Source: Lachnospiraceae bacterium
GTDB taxonomy: Bacteria; Bacillota; Clostridia; Lachnospirales; Lachnospiraceae
Length of the DNA: 64,000 nucleotides
Reading direction: 5' to 3'
Assembly (NCBI GenBank): GCA_017469935.1
Contig: JAFUFL010000074.1
Coordinates: 1-64,000 of the forward strand
Shown here: positions 1 to 7,169 of the stretch, piece after piece
Layout of the letters: every line of letters begins with the position of its first letter
Numbering within the stretch: position 1 is the first letter of the stretch
Translations under genes and position numbers: made by a program
The notes under the pieces: generated by a model
What the model was told of the DNA's origin: nothing
The model's input: only the letters and a program-made list of their open reading frames with translations
Databases searched by the model: none

Positions 1-7
1 AAAAGTG

Positions 8-169
8 TAACTATTCAGCACCACAAGTCCCAAATGCTGCGCATTCGGGACTGTGGGCGTCCAGAGGCGCTCCGCGCCTTGTCCGCCCCGGAAAAAAGAT
101 CAAAATAAGAGCCGGGGAGCTCGCTCGCCGGAACGTTTTTGATTTTTTTTCCGGGGTGCTGAATAATTA
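8..169. repeat. 162-bp MITE-like hairpin element, copy 1
   Basis: Non-coding element bounded by near-perfect terminal inverted repeats, TAACTATTCAGCACC at the left and GGTGCTGAATAATTA at the right. It is the reverse complement, with a few changes, of the element at 59697-59858; a truncated relative lies at 5352-5415. Inside, two complementary arms (CCCCGGAAAAAAGATC and its partner) flank a GC-rich centre, so the element folds into hairpins. No ORF is plausible in it. Moved or mobilised DNA is inferred from the TIRs and the dispersed copies; no transposase is visible in the window. Confidence 0.75.
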
Positions 170-193
170 CAAAAAAGTAATTACAAAATTCCC

Positions 194-222
194 TTGCATC
201 CAAGAGCCCGATATGGTAAAGT
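194..222 (+). promoter_or_regulatory. Probable sigma-A promoter for tRNA-Glu
   Basis: TTGCAT (194-199) and TAAAGT (217-222) separated by 17 bp. The predicted start is about 20 nt upstream of the mature tRNA 5' end. Supported by pattern only. Confidence 0.45.
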
Positions 223-247
223 AAGTCTTGCTTCAAACAAAGCATAT

Positions 248-319
248 GGCTCGTTGGTCAAGGGGTCAAGACGCCGCCCTCTCACGGCGGAATCATGGGT
301 TCGATTCCCGTACGAGCTA
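248..319 (+). tRNA. tRNA-Glu (anticodon CTC)
   Basis: Cloverleaf folds by eye. The acceptor stem GGCTCGT pairs with ACGAGCT at 312-318, with A319 as discriminator. The anticodon stem CCGCC/GGCGG (274-278/286-290) encloses a 7-nt loop with anticodon CTC at 281-283, and the T-arm contains GGTTCGATTCC. The D-loop and overall sequence resemble bacterial tRNA-Glu, which normally has TTC; this CTC isoacceptor reads GAG. CCA is not encoded (AC then GAA follows). Confidence 0.93.
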
Positions 320-326
320 CGAATAG

Positions 327-356
327 ACTGTCAGAGAAATCTGGCAGTTTTTTTTT
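327..356 (+). terminator. Rho-independent terminator after tRNA-Glu
   Basis: Stem ACTGTCAGA (327-335) pairs with TCTGGCAGT (340-348) with one mismatch and a 4-nt loop, followed by an uninterrupted run of nine T. It closes the tRNA transcript just before udk. Confidence 0.85.
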
Positions 357-417
357 GCCCAAGCTGATGGTATCATTGTATAGACAGTTAGGACTTCTGA
401 TCCCGAGGGAGGTAAAT

Positions 418-1044
418 ATGGACAGTATCGTGATCGGCATCGCCGGCGGAACCGGATCCGGAAAATCGACATTTACGAACAGACTCAAGGAAGCATTCGG
501 TGATCGTGTATCAGTGATCTATTACGACAATTATTACAAGTCACACGATGACATCCCCCTTGAGGAGAGAAAGCTGATCAACTATGACCATCCGGATTCT
601 TTTGAGACGGATCTTTTGGTGGAGCATCTGCAGAAGCTCAAAAATGGCGAATCGATCGAATGTCCGGTGTACGATTATACGGTCCACAACAGGACCGATA
701 AGACGATCCGGATCAATCCTGCGGAGGTCATTATCGTCGAGGGAATTCTGGTGCTCTACGATCCGCGCCTGAAGGACCTGATGAATATCAAGATTTATGT
801 GGACGCGGACGCCGACGAGAGAATTCTCCGGAGAGTGATCCGCGATGTGAAGGAGCGCGGCAGAGACGTGGAAGGGATCGCCCAGCAGTATCTGACGACG
901 GTCAAGCCGATGCACTATATTTTTGTGGAGCCGACAAAATACAGCGCGGACCTGGTCATCAACAGCGGACTCAACGACGTCGCCTTTGACGTGATCAAGG
1001 TGAAGATTGATACGCTTCTGAAGGACCAGAAGACGGAGCAGTAG
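418..1044 (+). CDS. udk: Uridine kinase
   Basis: Phosphorylates uridine and cytidine to UMP/CMP in pyrimidine salvage, in the cytoplasm. The 208-residue product has the usual Udk length. The P-loop GGTGSGKS is at residues 10-17, followed by the Udk-typical YYDNYYK and NYDHPDSF segments and a lid region RRVIRDVKERGR. The start at 418 is chosen because GAGGGAGG lies just upstream and the protein then begins directly at the P-loop strand; the frame stays open upstream through the tRNA but without a good ribosome site. A thymidine kinase gene follows 36 bp downstream on the same strand, so the two nucleoside salvage genes are probably co-transcribed. Assignment to the uridine kinase family is firm; exact nucleoside preference is inferred. 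Confidence 0.93.
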   Translation: MDSIVIGIAGGTGSGKSTFTNRLKEAFGDRVSVIYYDNYYKSHDDIPLEERKLINYDHPDSFETDLLVEHLQKLKNGESIECPVYDYTVHNRTDKTIRINPAEVIIVEGILVLYDPRLKDLMNIKIYVDADADERILRRVIRDVKERGRDVEGIAQQYLTTVKPMHYIFVEPTKYSADLVINSGLNDVAFDVIKVKIDTLLKDQKTEQ

Positions 1045-1080
1045 AATATATTCGGACACATATTTGGAAACGGTGGAAAA

Positions 1081-1644
1081 ATGATCACTACTTTTACCGG
1101 CCCTATGCACAGCGGCAAGAGCGAAACAATGATCAGGTATTACAACAAGATCTACAATAAGGACAGCATTCTTGTCTTTAAGCCCAAGGTGGATACCAGG
1201 GACGAAGGTATTATAAAGAGCAAGGGCAGCAGCAAATCCATTGACGCGATCTGTATCCAAGAGCTCGGTGAGATCACAAATTATGTGACGGAGGACATCA
1301 CGAACATCTTTATCGATGAGATCCAGTTCATGAAGGGCAGTGTCAAAACATTGCTGAGCCTCTCGATTATGGATGACATCGACATTTACTGCGCGGGCCT
1401 GAATATGACGTCGGAGCAGGAGCCCTTCGGGATCATGCCGCAGGTGCTGGCCGTCAGCGACAAGGTCATCAATACCTATTCGTCCTGCAATGTGTGCGGA
1501 AGGAAAGCAATCTACACATACTACGACGGCAACAAAGAGAGCGACGTCCTGGTCGGCGACGAAGGCTACAAGTCCCTCTGCAGGAGGTGCCTGCGAAGGA
1601 TCCTGGTCAAAAAGGGCGATAACAGATTGACAAATCTGCATTAG
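1081..1644 (+). CDS. tdk: Thymidine kinase (type II, zinc-binding)
   Basis: Converts thymidine to dTMP in DNA precursor salvage. The 187-residue protein has the type II thymidine kinase layout: P-loop GPMHSGKS at residues 7-14, the Walker B-like IFIDEIQF near residue 78, and a C-terminal zinc site built from CNVCGRKA and CRRC. The catalytic Glu is expected within DEIQF. A weak purine-rich ribosome site (ACGGTGGAAAA) precedes the ATG. It lies between udk and trpS on the same strand. The window also carries thyA, so dTMP can be made both by salvage and de novo. Confidence 0.93.
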   Translation: MITTFTGPMHSGKSETMIRYYNKIYNKDSILVFKPKVDTRDEGIIKSKGSSKSIDAICIQELGEITNYVTEDITNIFIDEIQFMKGSVKTLLSLSIMDDIDIYCAGLNMTSEQEPFGIMPQVLAVSDKVINTYSSCNVCGRKAIYTYYDGNKESDVLVGDEGYKSLCRRCLRRILVKKGDNRLTNLH

Positions 1645-1745
1645 AACGGCCAAGGCGCGCCGCCAAACCAAGCAGAAGCATATTTGCTGAACAATAAGAA
1701 TAGAAATGAAAAATAGAAATGAAAATAGAAAGGAACAAAAAACTG

Positions 1746-2873
1746 ATGAATGAGACACAGAGACAGATTATCCTCACAGGTGACCGCCCCACGGGACGCC
1801 TTCACCTCGGCCACTATGTCGGCTCCCTGAAGCGCCGCGTGGAACTTCAGAATTCCGGCAAATTTGATGAGATCAATATTTTGATCGCCGATGACCAGGC
1901 GCTGACGGACAACGCCGACAACCCCGGCAAGATCAGGGACAACATCATCAATGTCGTGCTGGATTATCTGTCTGTGGGACTTGATCCTGCCAAAACAACG
2001 ATTTGCGTACAGTCGGCCCTTCCGGCGCTGCACGCGCTCACTTTCTATTATATGAACCTGGTCACGACGGCGCGCCTCTCCCGCAACCCTACCGTCAAGG
2101 CGGAGATGCAGATGCGCGGGTTTGCCGATGAGGGACTTCCGGCGGGATTCTTTACCTATCCCGTGTCCCAGGCGGCGGACATCACGGCTTTTGACGCGAC
2201 GGTCGTGCCGGTCGGAGAGGACCAGCTGCCGATGATCGAACAGACCAGGGAGATCGTGCAGAAGTTCAACAATACCTACGGCGAGACGCTGGTCATGCCC
2301 AGAGCCATGATCCCCGAGAATGAGACGCAGCGCCGTCTTCCCGGCGTGGACGGAAAGGCCAAGATGAGCAAATCACTCGGAAACTGCATTTACCTCAGTG
2401 ACAGCTCCAAGACGGTCAAAAAACAGGTCAACGGAAAGATGTTCACAGATCCCACGCACCTTCGGATCGAAGATCCCGGCCACACGGAAGGAAACGTCGT
2501 GTTCACGTACCTGGATGCTCTCTGCACGGACGCACACTTTGCGGAGTACCTGCCCGAGTACGCGAATCTCGAGGAGATGAAGGAACACTATCGCAGAGGA
2601 GGACTCGGCGACGGCGTCTGCAAGAAGTTCCTGATCAACGTCCTCGAAGAAGAGCTGAGCCCCATCCGCGCGGAGCGCGCCAAGTGGGAGGCGGACATCG
2701 ACGCGGTCTATGATATCCTTCTGGAAGGAACCCGCAAGGCCCAGGAGACGACGAACCGCACTCTCGAGCGCGTCAGAAAAGCGATGAGGATTGACTATTT
2801 TGACGACCGCAGGATCGTGAAAGAGTGGGAGGCACTTCTCAAAGAAGCCCAGCCCAGAGGAGGAAGACGCTGA
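1746..2873 (+). CDS. trpS: Tryptophan--tRNA ligase
   Basis: Charges tRNA-Trp. Class I synthetase signatures are clear: the N-terminal [13 protein letters not shown], with the HIGH-type motif at residues 20-23, and KMSKS at about residues 206-210. At 375 residues it is longer than the classic ~330-residue bacterial form. The ATG at 1746 is preferred because AGAAAGGAA sits about 12 nt upstream; an in-frame ATG at 1719 would add nine residues with a poor ribosome site. Functionally it is linked to the Trp T-box at 52.1 kb, which senses the charging state that this enzyme sets. No T-box is seen upstream of trpS itself. Confidence 0.93.
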   Translation: MNETQRQIILTGDRPTGRLHLGHYVGSLKRRVELQNSGKFDEINILIADDQALTDNADNPGKIRDNIINVVLDYLSVGLDPAKTTICVQSALPALHALTFYYMNLVTTARLSRNPTVKAEMQMRGFADEGLPAGFFTYPVSQAADITAFDATVVPVGEDQLPMIEQTREIVQKFNNTYGETLVMPRAMIPENETQRRLPGVDGKAKMSKSLGNCIYLSDSSKTVKKQVNGKMFTDPTHLRIEDPGHTEGNVVFTYLDALCTDAHFAEYLPEYANLEEMKEHYRRGGLGDGVCKKFLINVLEEELSPIRAERAKWEADIDAVYDILLEGTRKAQETTNRTLERVRKAMRIDYFDDRRIVKEWEALLKEAQPRGGRR

Positions 2874-3208
2874 GATCCGGGAATGGGAGAACAGGAAATT
2901 CTCGGCCGGATTTTTATGAGAAAAGAAATAAATGACGGATTGTCAGAGCGAGAACGGACTTTCATTTGGGGAAGTCCGTTCTTACTTTGTGTAAGAGGCA
3001 TTTTTGGCGATAAATAAGCGATATACTCCTTTTAAAGAAGCTGCCATGTCGTGTATAATAAGCATGATAGCTTACAGTATACGCGCGTGCGGGCGGACAG
3101 CGGCAGGGCAGGCAAAAAAGTGCATGCGGCGCGGCGGCCCGCGAGCGAAACCGGATCAGATTCCGGAATAGAATACTATTAAATGCGTTTTAAAAGGAGA
3201 GGAAGGAA
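2874..3208. other. Intergenic region between trpS and glgA, no gene seen
   Basis: Holds a perfect 11-bp inverted repeat (AGAACGGACTT at 2951-2961, AAGTCCGTTCT at 2972-2982) followed by only a weak T-rich tract, so it is at best a modest terminator. The remainder is the glgA promoter and a ~150-nt GC-rich leader with no riboswitch class that I recognise. Confidence 0.6.
3031..3059 (+). promoter_or_regulatory. Probable glgA promoter
   Basis: TATAAT at 3054-3059 with a weak TTTAAA at 3031-3036, 17 bp spacing. It would give a leader of about 140 nt before glgA. Confidence 0.5.
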
Positions 3209-5275
3209 ATGGCCGAGAAGAAAGCAGCTGCAAAGGAAGCTCAGGAGCAGGCGGTAAAGGAAGTCAAGGAAGAAGCCGTAACCGCAGAGGCAGAGGCACC
3301 CAAGGCAGCCGGAAAGACCACGAGAACCAGAAAGACCAAGGCAGCCGCGGCTGAGAAGAAGGAAGAGACAGCGAAACCCGCAAAGAAGACGGCAGCCAAG
3401 AAGACAACCGCCAAAAAAGCGACAGCGAAAAAAGCCGCTGACAAGGCGGACGGTGAGAAAGCTCCTGCTAAAAAGACTACGAGAACCAGAAAGACCGCGG
3501 CTAAGAAAGCCGAGGCTCCTGCAGCAAACATTGAGAATCCCGTAGTTTCAAAGATCAAAGAAGGCGCTGTACCGATCATCGAGAAGGTCAAGGAAGAAGT
3601 CAAGGCTGCAGAGCCGGAGCTCGAAGTTGTCAAAGAAGCTCCCGCGGCAGAGGCTAAGGAAGAAGCTCCTGTGGCAGAGGCCAAAGAAGAGGCTCCTGCA
3701 GCAGAAGCTAAAGAAGAGGCTCCCGCGGCAGAAGAAGCTAAGGAAGAGGCTCCTGCGGCAGAAGAAGTAAAGGAAGAGGCCCCTGCGGAAGAGGCAGCTC
3801 CCGCTGAGCTCGAACTGCCCCAGCCAAGAAGAAGCATCGCTTTCATCGGTTCCGAGTGCTATCCTTTCGTCAAGACCGGCGGACTCGGCGACGTCATGTA
3901 CGCGCTTCCCAAGGCTCTGATCAAGCAGAACTGCGATGTCAAGGTCATTCTTCCCAGATATAAGTGCATCCCTCAGAAGTACCAGGAGAAGATGGTCTAC
4001 CGCGGTGCTTTCCACATGGATCTGTGCGCCGACGGACGCACCTACTATGTAGGCATTATGGAATATGTGTGGGACGGCGTTGTCTATGATTTCATCGACA
4101 ATGAAGAGTTCTTCAGCGAAGGCAAGCCTTATACCAACCTTGTCGACGATATTCCGAAGTATTGCTATTTTGGCAAGGCTGCGCTGGCGGCACTCAACTA
4201 TATGGACTGGATCCCGGATGTGATCCACTGCCACGACTGGCAGGCGGGCCTTGTGCCGATCTATCTGCGCACCATGTTCGACAATACGCCGATCGCGCGC
4301 TCCAAGGTCATGATCACGATCCACAACCTCAGATTCCAGGGAATCTACAACATTCCTACCATCAAGTACTGGTCCGGCCTTCCGGATTATGTCTTCAACA
4401 AGGATGTGCTCAAGCAGGGCTATGACGACGCCAACATGTTCAAGGGCGGCCTGGCATATTCTAACGTGATCACCACGGTCAGCGGAACTTACGCACAGGA
4501 GATCCAGACTCCTTTCTACGGCGAGAACCTGGATGCCCACCTGCGCTATCATTCCGGCAAGCTCCACGGCATTGTCAACGGCATCGACTACGATATGTGG
4601 AATCCCGCCGAGGACAAGCTCCTCGAAGCTCCTTACAGTGTAGAGGATGTCATCGCGAAGAAGAAAGCCAACAAGACGGCTCTGCAGGAAGAGCTGGGCC
4701 TTGAGAAGGATGAGGGCAAGTTCGTCATCGGCCTGATCTCCCGTCTGACCAACCAGAAGGGCCTTGACCTTGTCAATGCGATCATTCCGGATCTGATCGA
4801 CGGAAATACGCAGATCGTAGTCCTGGGTACCGGCGACGCCGTTTACGAGGATTCCTTCCGCTACTACGAGAACGCTTACAAGGGAAGTGTCTGCTCCAAC
4901 ATCATGTACGATGAGGGAAGAGCGCACAAGATCTATGCGGGCTGCGACGCTCTGCTGGTTCCTTCCCAGTTCGAGCCCTGCGGACTGACACAGCTGATCG
5001 CCATGCACTACGGCACAGTGCCGATCGTCCGCGAGACCGGCGGCCTCAAGGATACGGTCGATCCTTACAACAAGTACACCGGCGAAGGCAACGGCTTCAC
5101 ATTCGACAGATATGAGTCCGGACTTCTTCTGGATGCCTGCAACAGAGCCAAGACTCTGTACTTCGAGAACCGCGACGGCTGGGATACCATGGTACAGCGC
5201 GATATGAACAAGGACGTCTCCTGGGAGGCTTCCGCGAAGCAGTACCGCGATCTGTATGTGCAGATGACACAGTAA
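3209..5275 (+). CDS. glgA: Glycogen synthase (GT5) with a long basic/acidic N-terminal extension
   Basis: Transfers glucose from ADP-glucose to alpha-1,4-glucan. The catalytic part begins near residue 206 (RRSIAFIGSE), with the ADP-glucose-binding KTGGLGDV at residues 222-229 and the C-terminal GT5 block FEPCGLTQ followed by ETGGLKDTV. Canonical GlgA has the KTGGL loop near residue 15, so about 205 residues are extra. That extension has a Lys/Ala/Thr-rich, histone H1-like half (repeats such as KKTAAKK and TTRTRKT) and an acidic half with EEAPAAEAK-type repeats. The start at 3209 has an excellent AGGAGAGGAAGG ribosome site and no internal start is as good. No other glg gene is adjacent. The enzyme call is firm; the role of the extension is unknown. 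Confidence 0.92.
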   Translation: MAEKKAAAKEAQEQAVKEVKEEAVTAEAEAPKAAGKTTRTRKTKAAAAEKKEETAKPAKKTAAKKTTAKKATAKKAADKADGEKAPAKKTTRTRKTAAKKAEAPAANIENPVVSKIKEGAVPIIEKVKEEVKAAEPELEVVKEAPAAEAKEEAPVAEAKEEAPAAEAKEEAPAAEEAKEEAPAAEEVKEEAPAEEAAPAELELPQPRRSIAFIGSECYPFVKTGGLGDVMYALPKALIKQNCDVKVILPRYKCIPQKYQEKMVYRGAFHMDLCADGRTYYVGIMEYVWDGVVYDFIDNEEFFSEGKPYTNLVDDIPKYCYFGKAALAALNYMDWIPDVIHCHDWQAGLVPIYLRTMFDNTPIARSKVMITIHNLRFQGIYNIPTIKYWSGLPDYVFNKDVLKQGYDDANMFKGGLAYSNVITTVSGTYAQEIQTPFYGENLDAHLRYHSGKLHGIVNGIDYDMWNPAEDKLLEAPYSVEDVIAKKKANKTALQEELGLEKDEGKFVIGLISRLTNQKGLDLVNAIIPDLIDGNTQIVVLGTGDAVYEDSFRYYENAYKGSVCSNIMYDEGRAHKIYAGCDALLVPSQFEPCGLTQLIAMHYGTVPIVRETGGLKDTVDPYNKYTGEGNGFTFDRYESGLLLDACNRAKTLYFENRDGWDTMVQRDMNKDVSWEASAKQYRDLYVQMTQ

Positions 5276-5309
5276 GACGCGTCAGCTCGGATTTTTGAAC
5301 AATAACTAA

Positions 5310-5350
5310 AAACTGCCTCACCGAAGGAATTTTCGGTGAGGCAGTTTTTT
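5310..5350. terminator. Bidirectional terminator between glgA and murT
   Basis: A 15-bp stem (AAACTGCCTCACCGA at 5310-5324 with its complement at 5333-5347) has A residues on the left and a T run on the right, so it can serve both convergent genes. Confidence 0.85.
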
Positions 5351-5351
5351 G

Positions 5352-5415
5352 TTATTATTCAGCACCCCGGGAAAAAGATCAAAATAAGGGCCGGGGAGCT
5401 CACTCCCAGAACTCC
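5352..5415. repeat. Truncated copy of the 162-bp MITE-like element (copy 2)
   Basis: TTATTCAGCACC followed by CCGGGAAAAAGATCAAAATAAG matches the left part of the copy at 59697-59858. Similarity fades after about 64 bp inside the 3' end of murT. The element-derived bases supply or abut the murT stop codon (TGA on the minus strand at 5400-5402). It is a remnant: the right half and right terminal repeat are missing. Confidence 0.65.
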
Positions 5416-6779
5416 TTGTTTCCGGTCTTGGGGCCCAGCGCCGAGCGAAGCTCCATCATGGCCGTATAGTTGGGAAGGAGGAAAGTAGTGCATTTCTCCT
5501 GTTCGAGCTCATCGACGAGCTTCGTATAGTCCGTCACCAGCTCCATGCGGCTCTCATCGGCGCCCGCCCTCACAAGGCGGTCGTAGAGGTCCTGCGCCTT
5601 ATCGCCGCAGACGTAGAGTTTTCGCAGATAAGGATCTGTGCAGAGTTTCTCGTAGTCCGTGTTCTCAATCCAGGATATATCGTGGCCGTCGCCGGTCCTG
5701 TTGTTGAGGCAGAGAACGGCGTTGAAATCATCCTTAAAACTGGTCACATAGGTGAAGGCCTGATTGCAGCCCGCCGGGTTCTTGACGAGGATCATCTGCA
5801 AAACGTTGTCGCCGAGGTGGAAGGTCTCCATGCGCCCGAAAGCGGACTGCACATTGGAGAGCGCCTGAATGGCCTCCGAGACGGGAAGGCCGAGGGCTTT
5901 ATAGGCGGCGATACAGGCGGCGGCATTGTAGACATTGTAGACGGCGGGGAGGGAGACGTAGACTTCCTCTGTATTTTGGCCCATCTGCACGTGGAAGGTG
6001 CTGCCGTTTGTATCCGCGCTGTCTATAGAAGTGACCGCGACGTCGGGAGCGATGCGGCTGTATCCGCACTTCGGGCAGCGGAATCCGCCAAGGTGGGCGT
6101 AAATGTGGTAGTCATATTCGTAATCGCCGCCGCACTTGGGGCATTTGCCGGCGTCTGTCAGATCCACATCGCCCTGTTCGCCGACGCTGCTCGCAAGGCC
6201 GTAGCGGATCACCTTATTGGGATTTCCGAGCGAGAGAGAGGAGGACTGCGTGTCGTCGGCGTTGAGGACCAGCACGGAACCGGGGCTGAGCTTTACGCCT
6301 TTTCCGATTTCTGCCAGTGTGTTCTCGACGCTGCCGAAGCGGTCCGCCTGGTCGCCGAACAGGTTGGTCACGACGATTGCCTTGGGATGGATCAGGGGAA
6401 CGACCTGCTTGAGGGCGGCTTCGTCCACCTCAAGAACGGCGTAATGATTGCGCGGCCTTCCCAGCCAGTCGGTGTCGCACAGAAGGTCGGAGGTGATGCC
6501 GTGCAGGAGGTTTGCCCCCGACTTGTCGCGGTGGCAGTCATAGCCGCTCTCGGAGAGGGCGTGCTCGATCATATTGCAGGTGGTGGTCTTTCCGTTGGTG
6601 CCCGTCACGACAACGATCTCCATGTCTTCAGCCGGCACGGAGAGTATGTTCCGGGAGATCTTCATGGCGATTGTGCCGGGGAGGGCCGTGCCTCCGCGGC
6701 CGGTCTTTCTGAGGACCGCGCGGGTCAGTTTGCAGGATGCTATGGAAAGCATAGCCTGGAGTTTATTAGGTTTCTTCAT
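5400..6779 (-). CDS. murT: Lipid II isoglutaminyl synthase subunit MurT (Mur ligase/DUF1727)
   Basis: With the glutaminase GatD, MurT amidates the alpha-carboxyl of D-Glu in lipid II. The 459-residue protein has a Mur-ligase ATP loop GTNGKTTT at residues 60-67, a four-cysteine zinc ribbon (CPKCGG and RCPKCGYS) characteristic of MurT, and a C-terminal DUF1727-type region. The partner gatD, usually next to murT, is not adjacent: upstream is a 390-bp non-coding region and downstream is convergent glgA. The ribosome site before the ATG is weak. Its 3' end touches a truncated MITE-like element. The family call is firm; whether it works with a GatD encoded elsewhere is inference. Confidence 0.88.
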   Translation of the reverse strand: MKKPNKLQAMLSIASCKLTRAVLRKTGRGGTALPGTIAMKISRNILSVPAEDMEIVVVTGTNGKTTTCNMIEHALSESGYDCHRDKSGANLLHGITSDLLCDTDWLGRPRNHYAVLEVDEAALKQVVPLIHPKAIVVTNLFGDQADRFGSVENTLAEIGKGVKLSPGSVLVLNADDTQSSSLSLGNPNKVIRYGLASSVGEQGDVDLTDAGKCPKCGGDYEYDYHIYAHLGGFRCPKCGYSRIAPDVAVTSIDSADTNGSTFHVQMGQNTEEVYVSLPAVYNVYNAAACIAAYKALGLPVSEAIQALSNVQSAFGRMETFHLGDNVLQMILVKNPAGCNQAFTYVTSFKDDFNAVLCLNNRTGDGHDISWIENTDYEKLCTDPYLRKLYVCGDKAQDLYDRLVRAGADESRMELVTDYTKLVDELEQEKCTTFLLPNYTAMMELRSALGPKTGNKEFWE

Positions 6780-7169
6780 TCTTTTTACCTTTTTTACTGC
6801 CGCCGATCTGCGGCGGGACGAATTTGTGATCTGTTTTCTTCAGCGCCGCTTTGCGGATGCCGGCATTTGATGATGGGGCTGACTCGTTCCGCGGGCATTG
6901 AATTGTAACTATTGTGCATTTTAGCACTAGTTGCGGAAGTTTGGAACGGAATGTTTTTGCAAGAATGCATATATCTTTGTATCTTCCTGCGGGTTATACT
7001 TTGATGACTGAAGCAAAAGCGCGGAAATATAACAATTCTATAAGGTTTGTGCCAGGGCATGAAAAATACCGGAAAAAATAGTATAATTATATATCTATGC
7101 ATGATCCATGCCTGCATCGCTTGCTTACTACATTGTTTACATACATAGGAACTGAAAGGAGAGTTGCCG
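6780..7169. other. Divergent intergenic region murT/dxs, no gene seen
   Basis: About 390 bp with no convincing ORF on either strand (a 107-residue minus-strand frame looks random). A TATAAT at 7082-7087 lacks a good -35 at normal spacing but is the best candidate -10 for dxs. Confidence 0.5.

Noticed and set aside
3241-3846. 201-residue Ser/Ala-rich minus-strand ORF in the glgA extension
   Set aside because: Antisense of the Glu/Ala/Lys repeat coding sequence; no ribosome site or promoter.
6794-7117. 107-residue minus-strand ORF between murT and dxs
   Set aside because: No ribosome site and random-looking composition; treated as non-coding.
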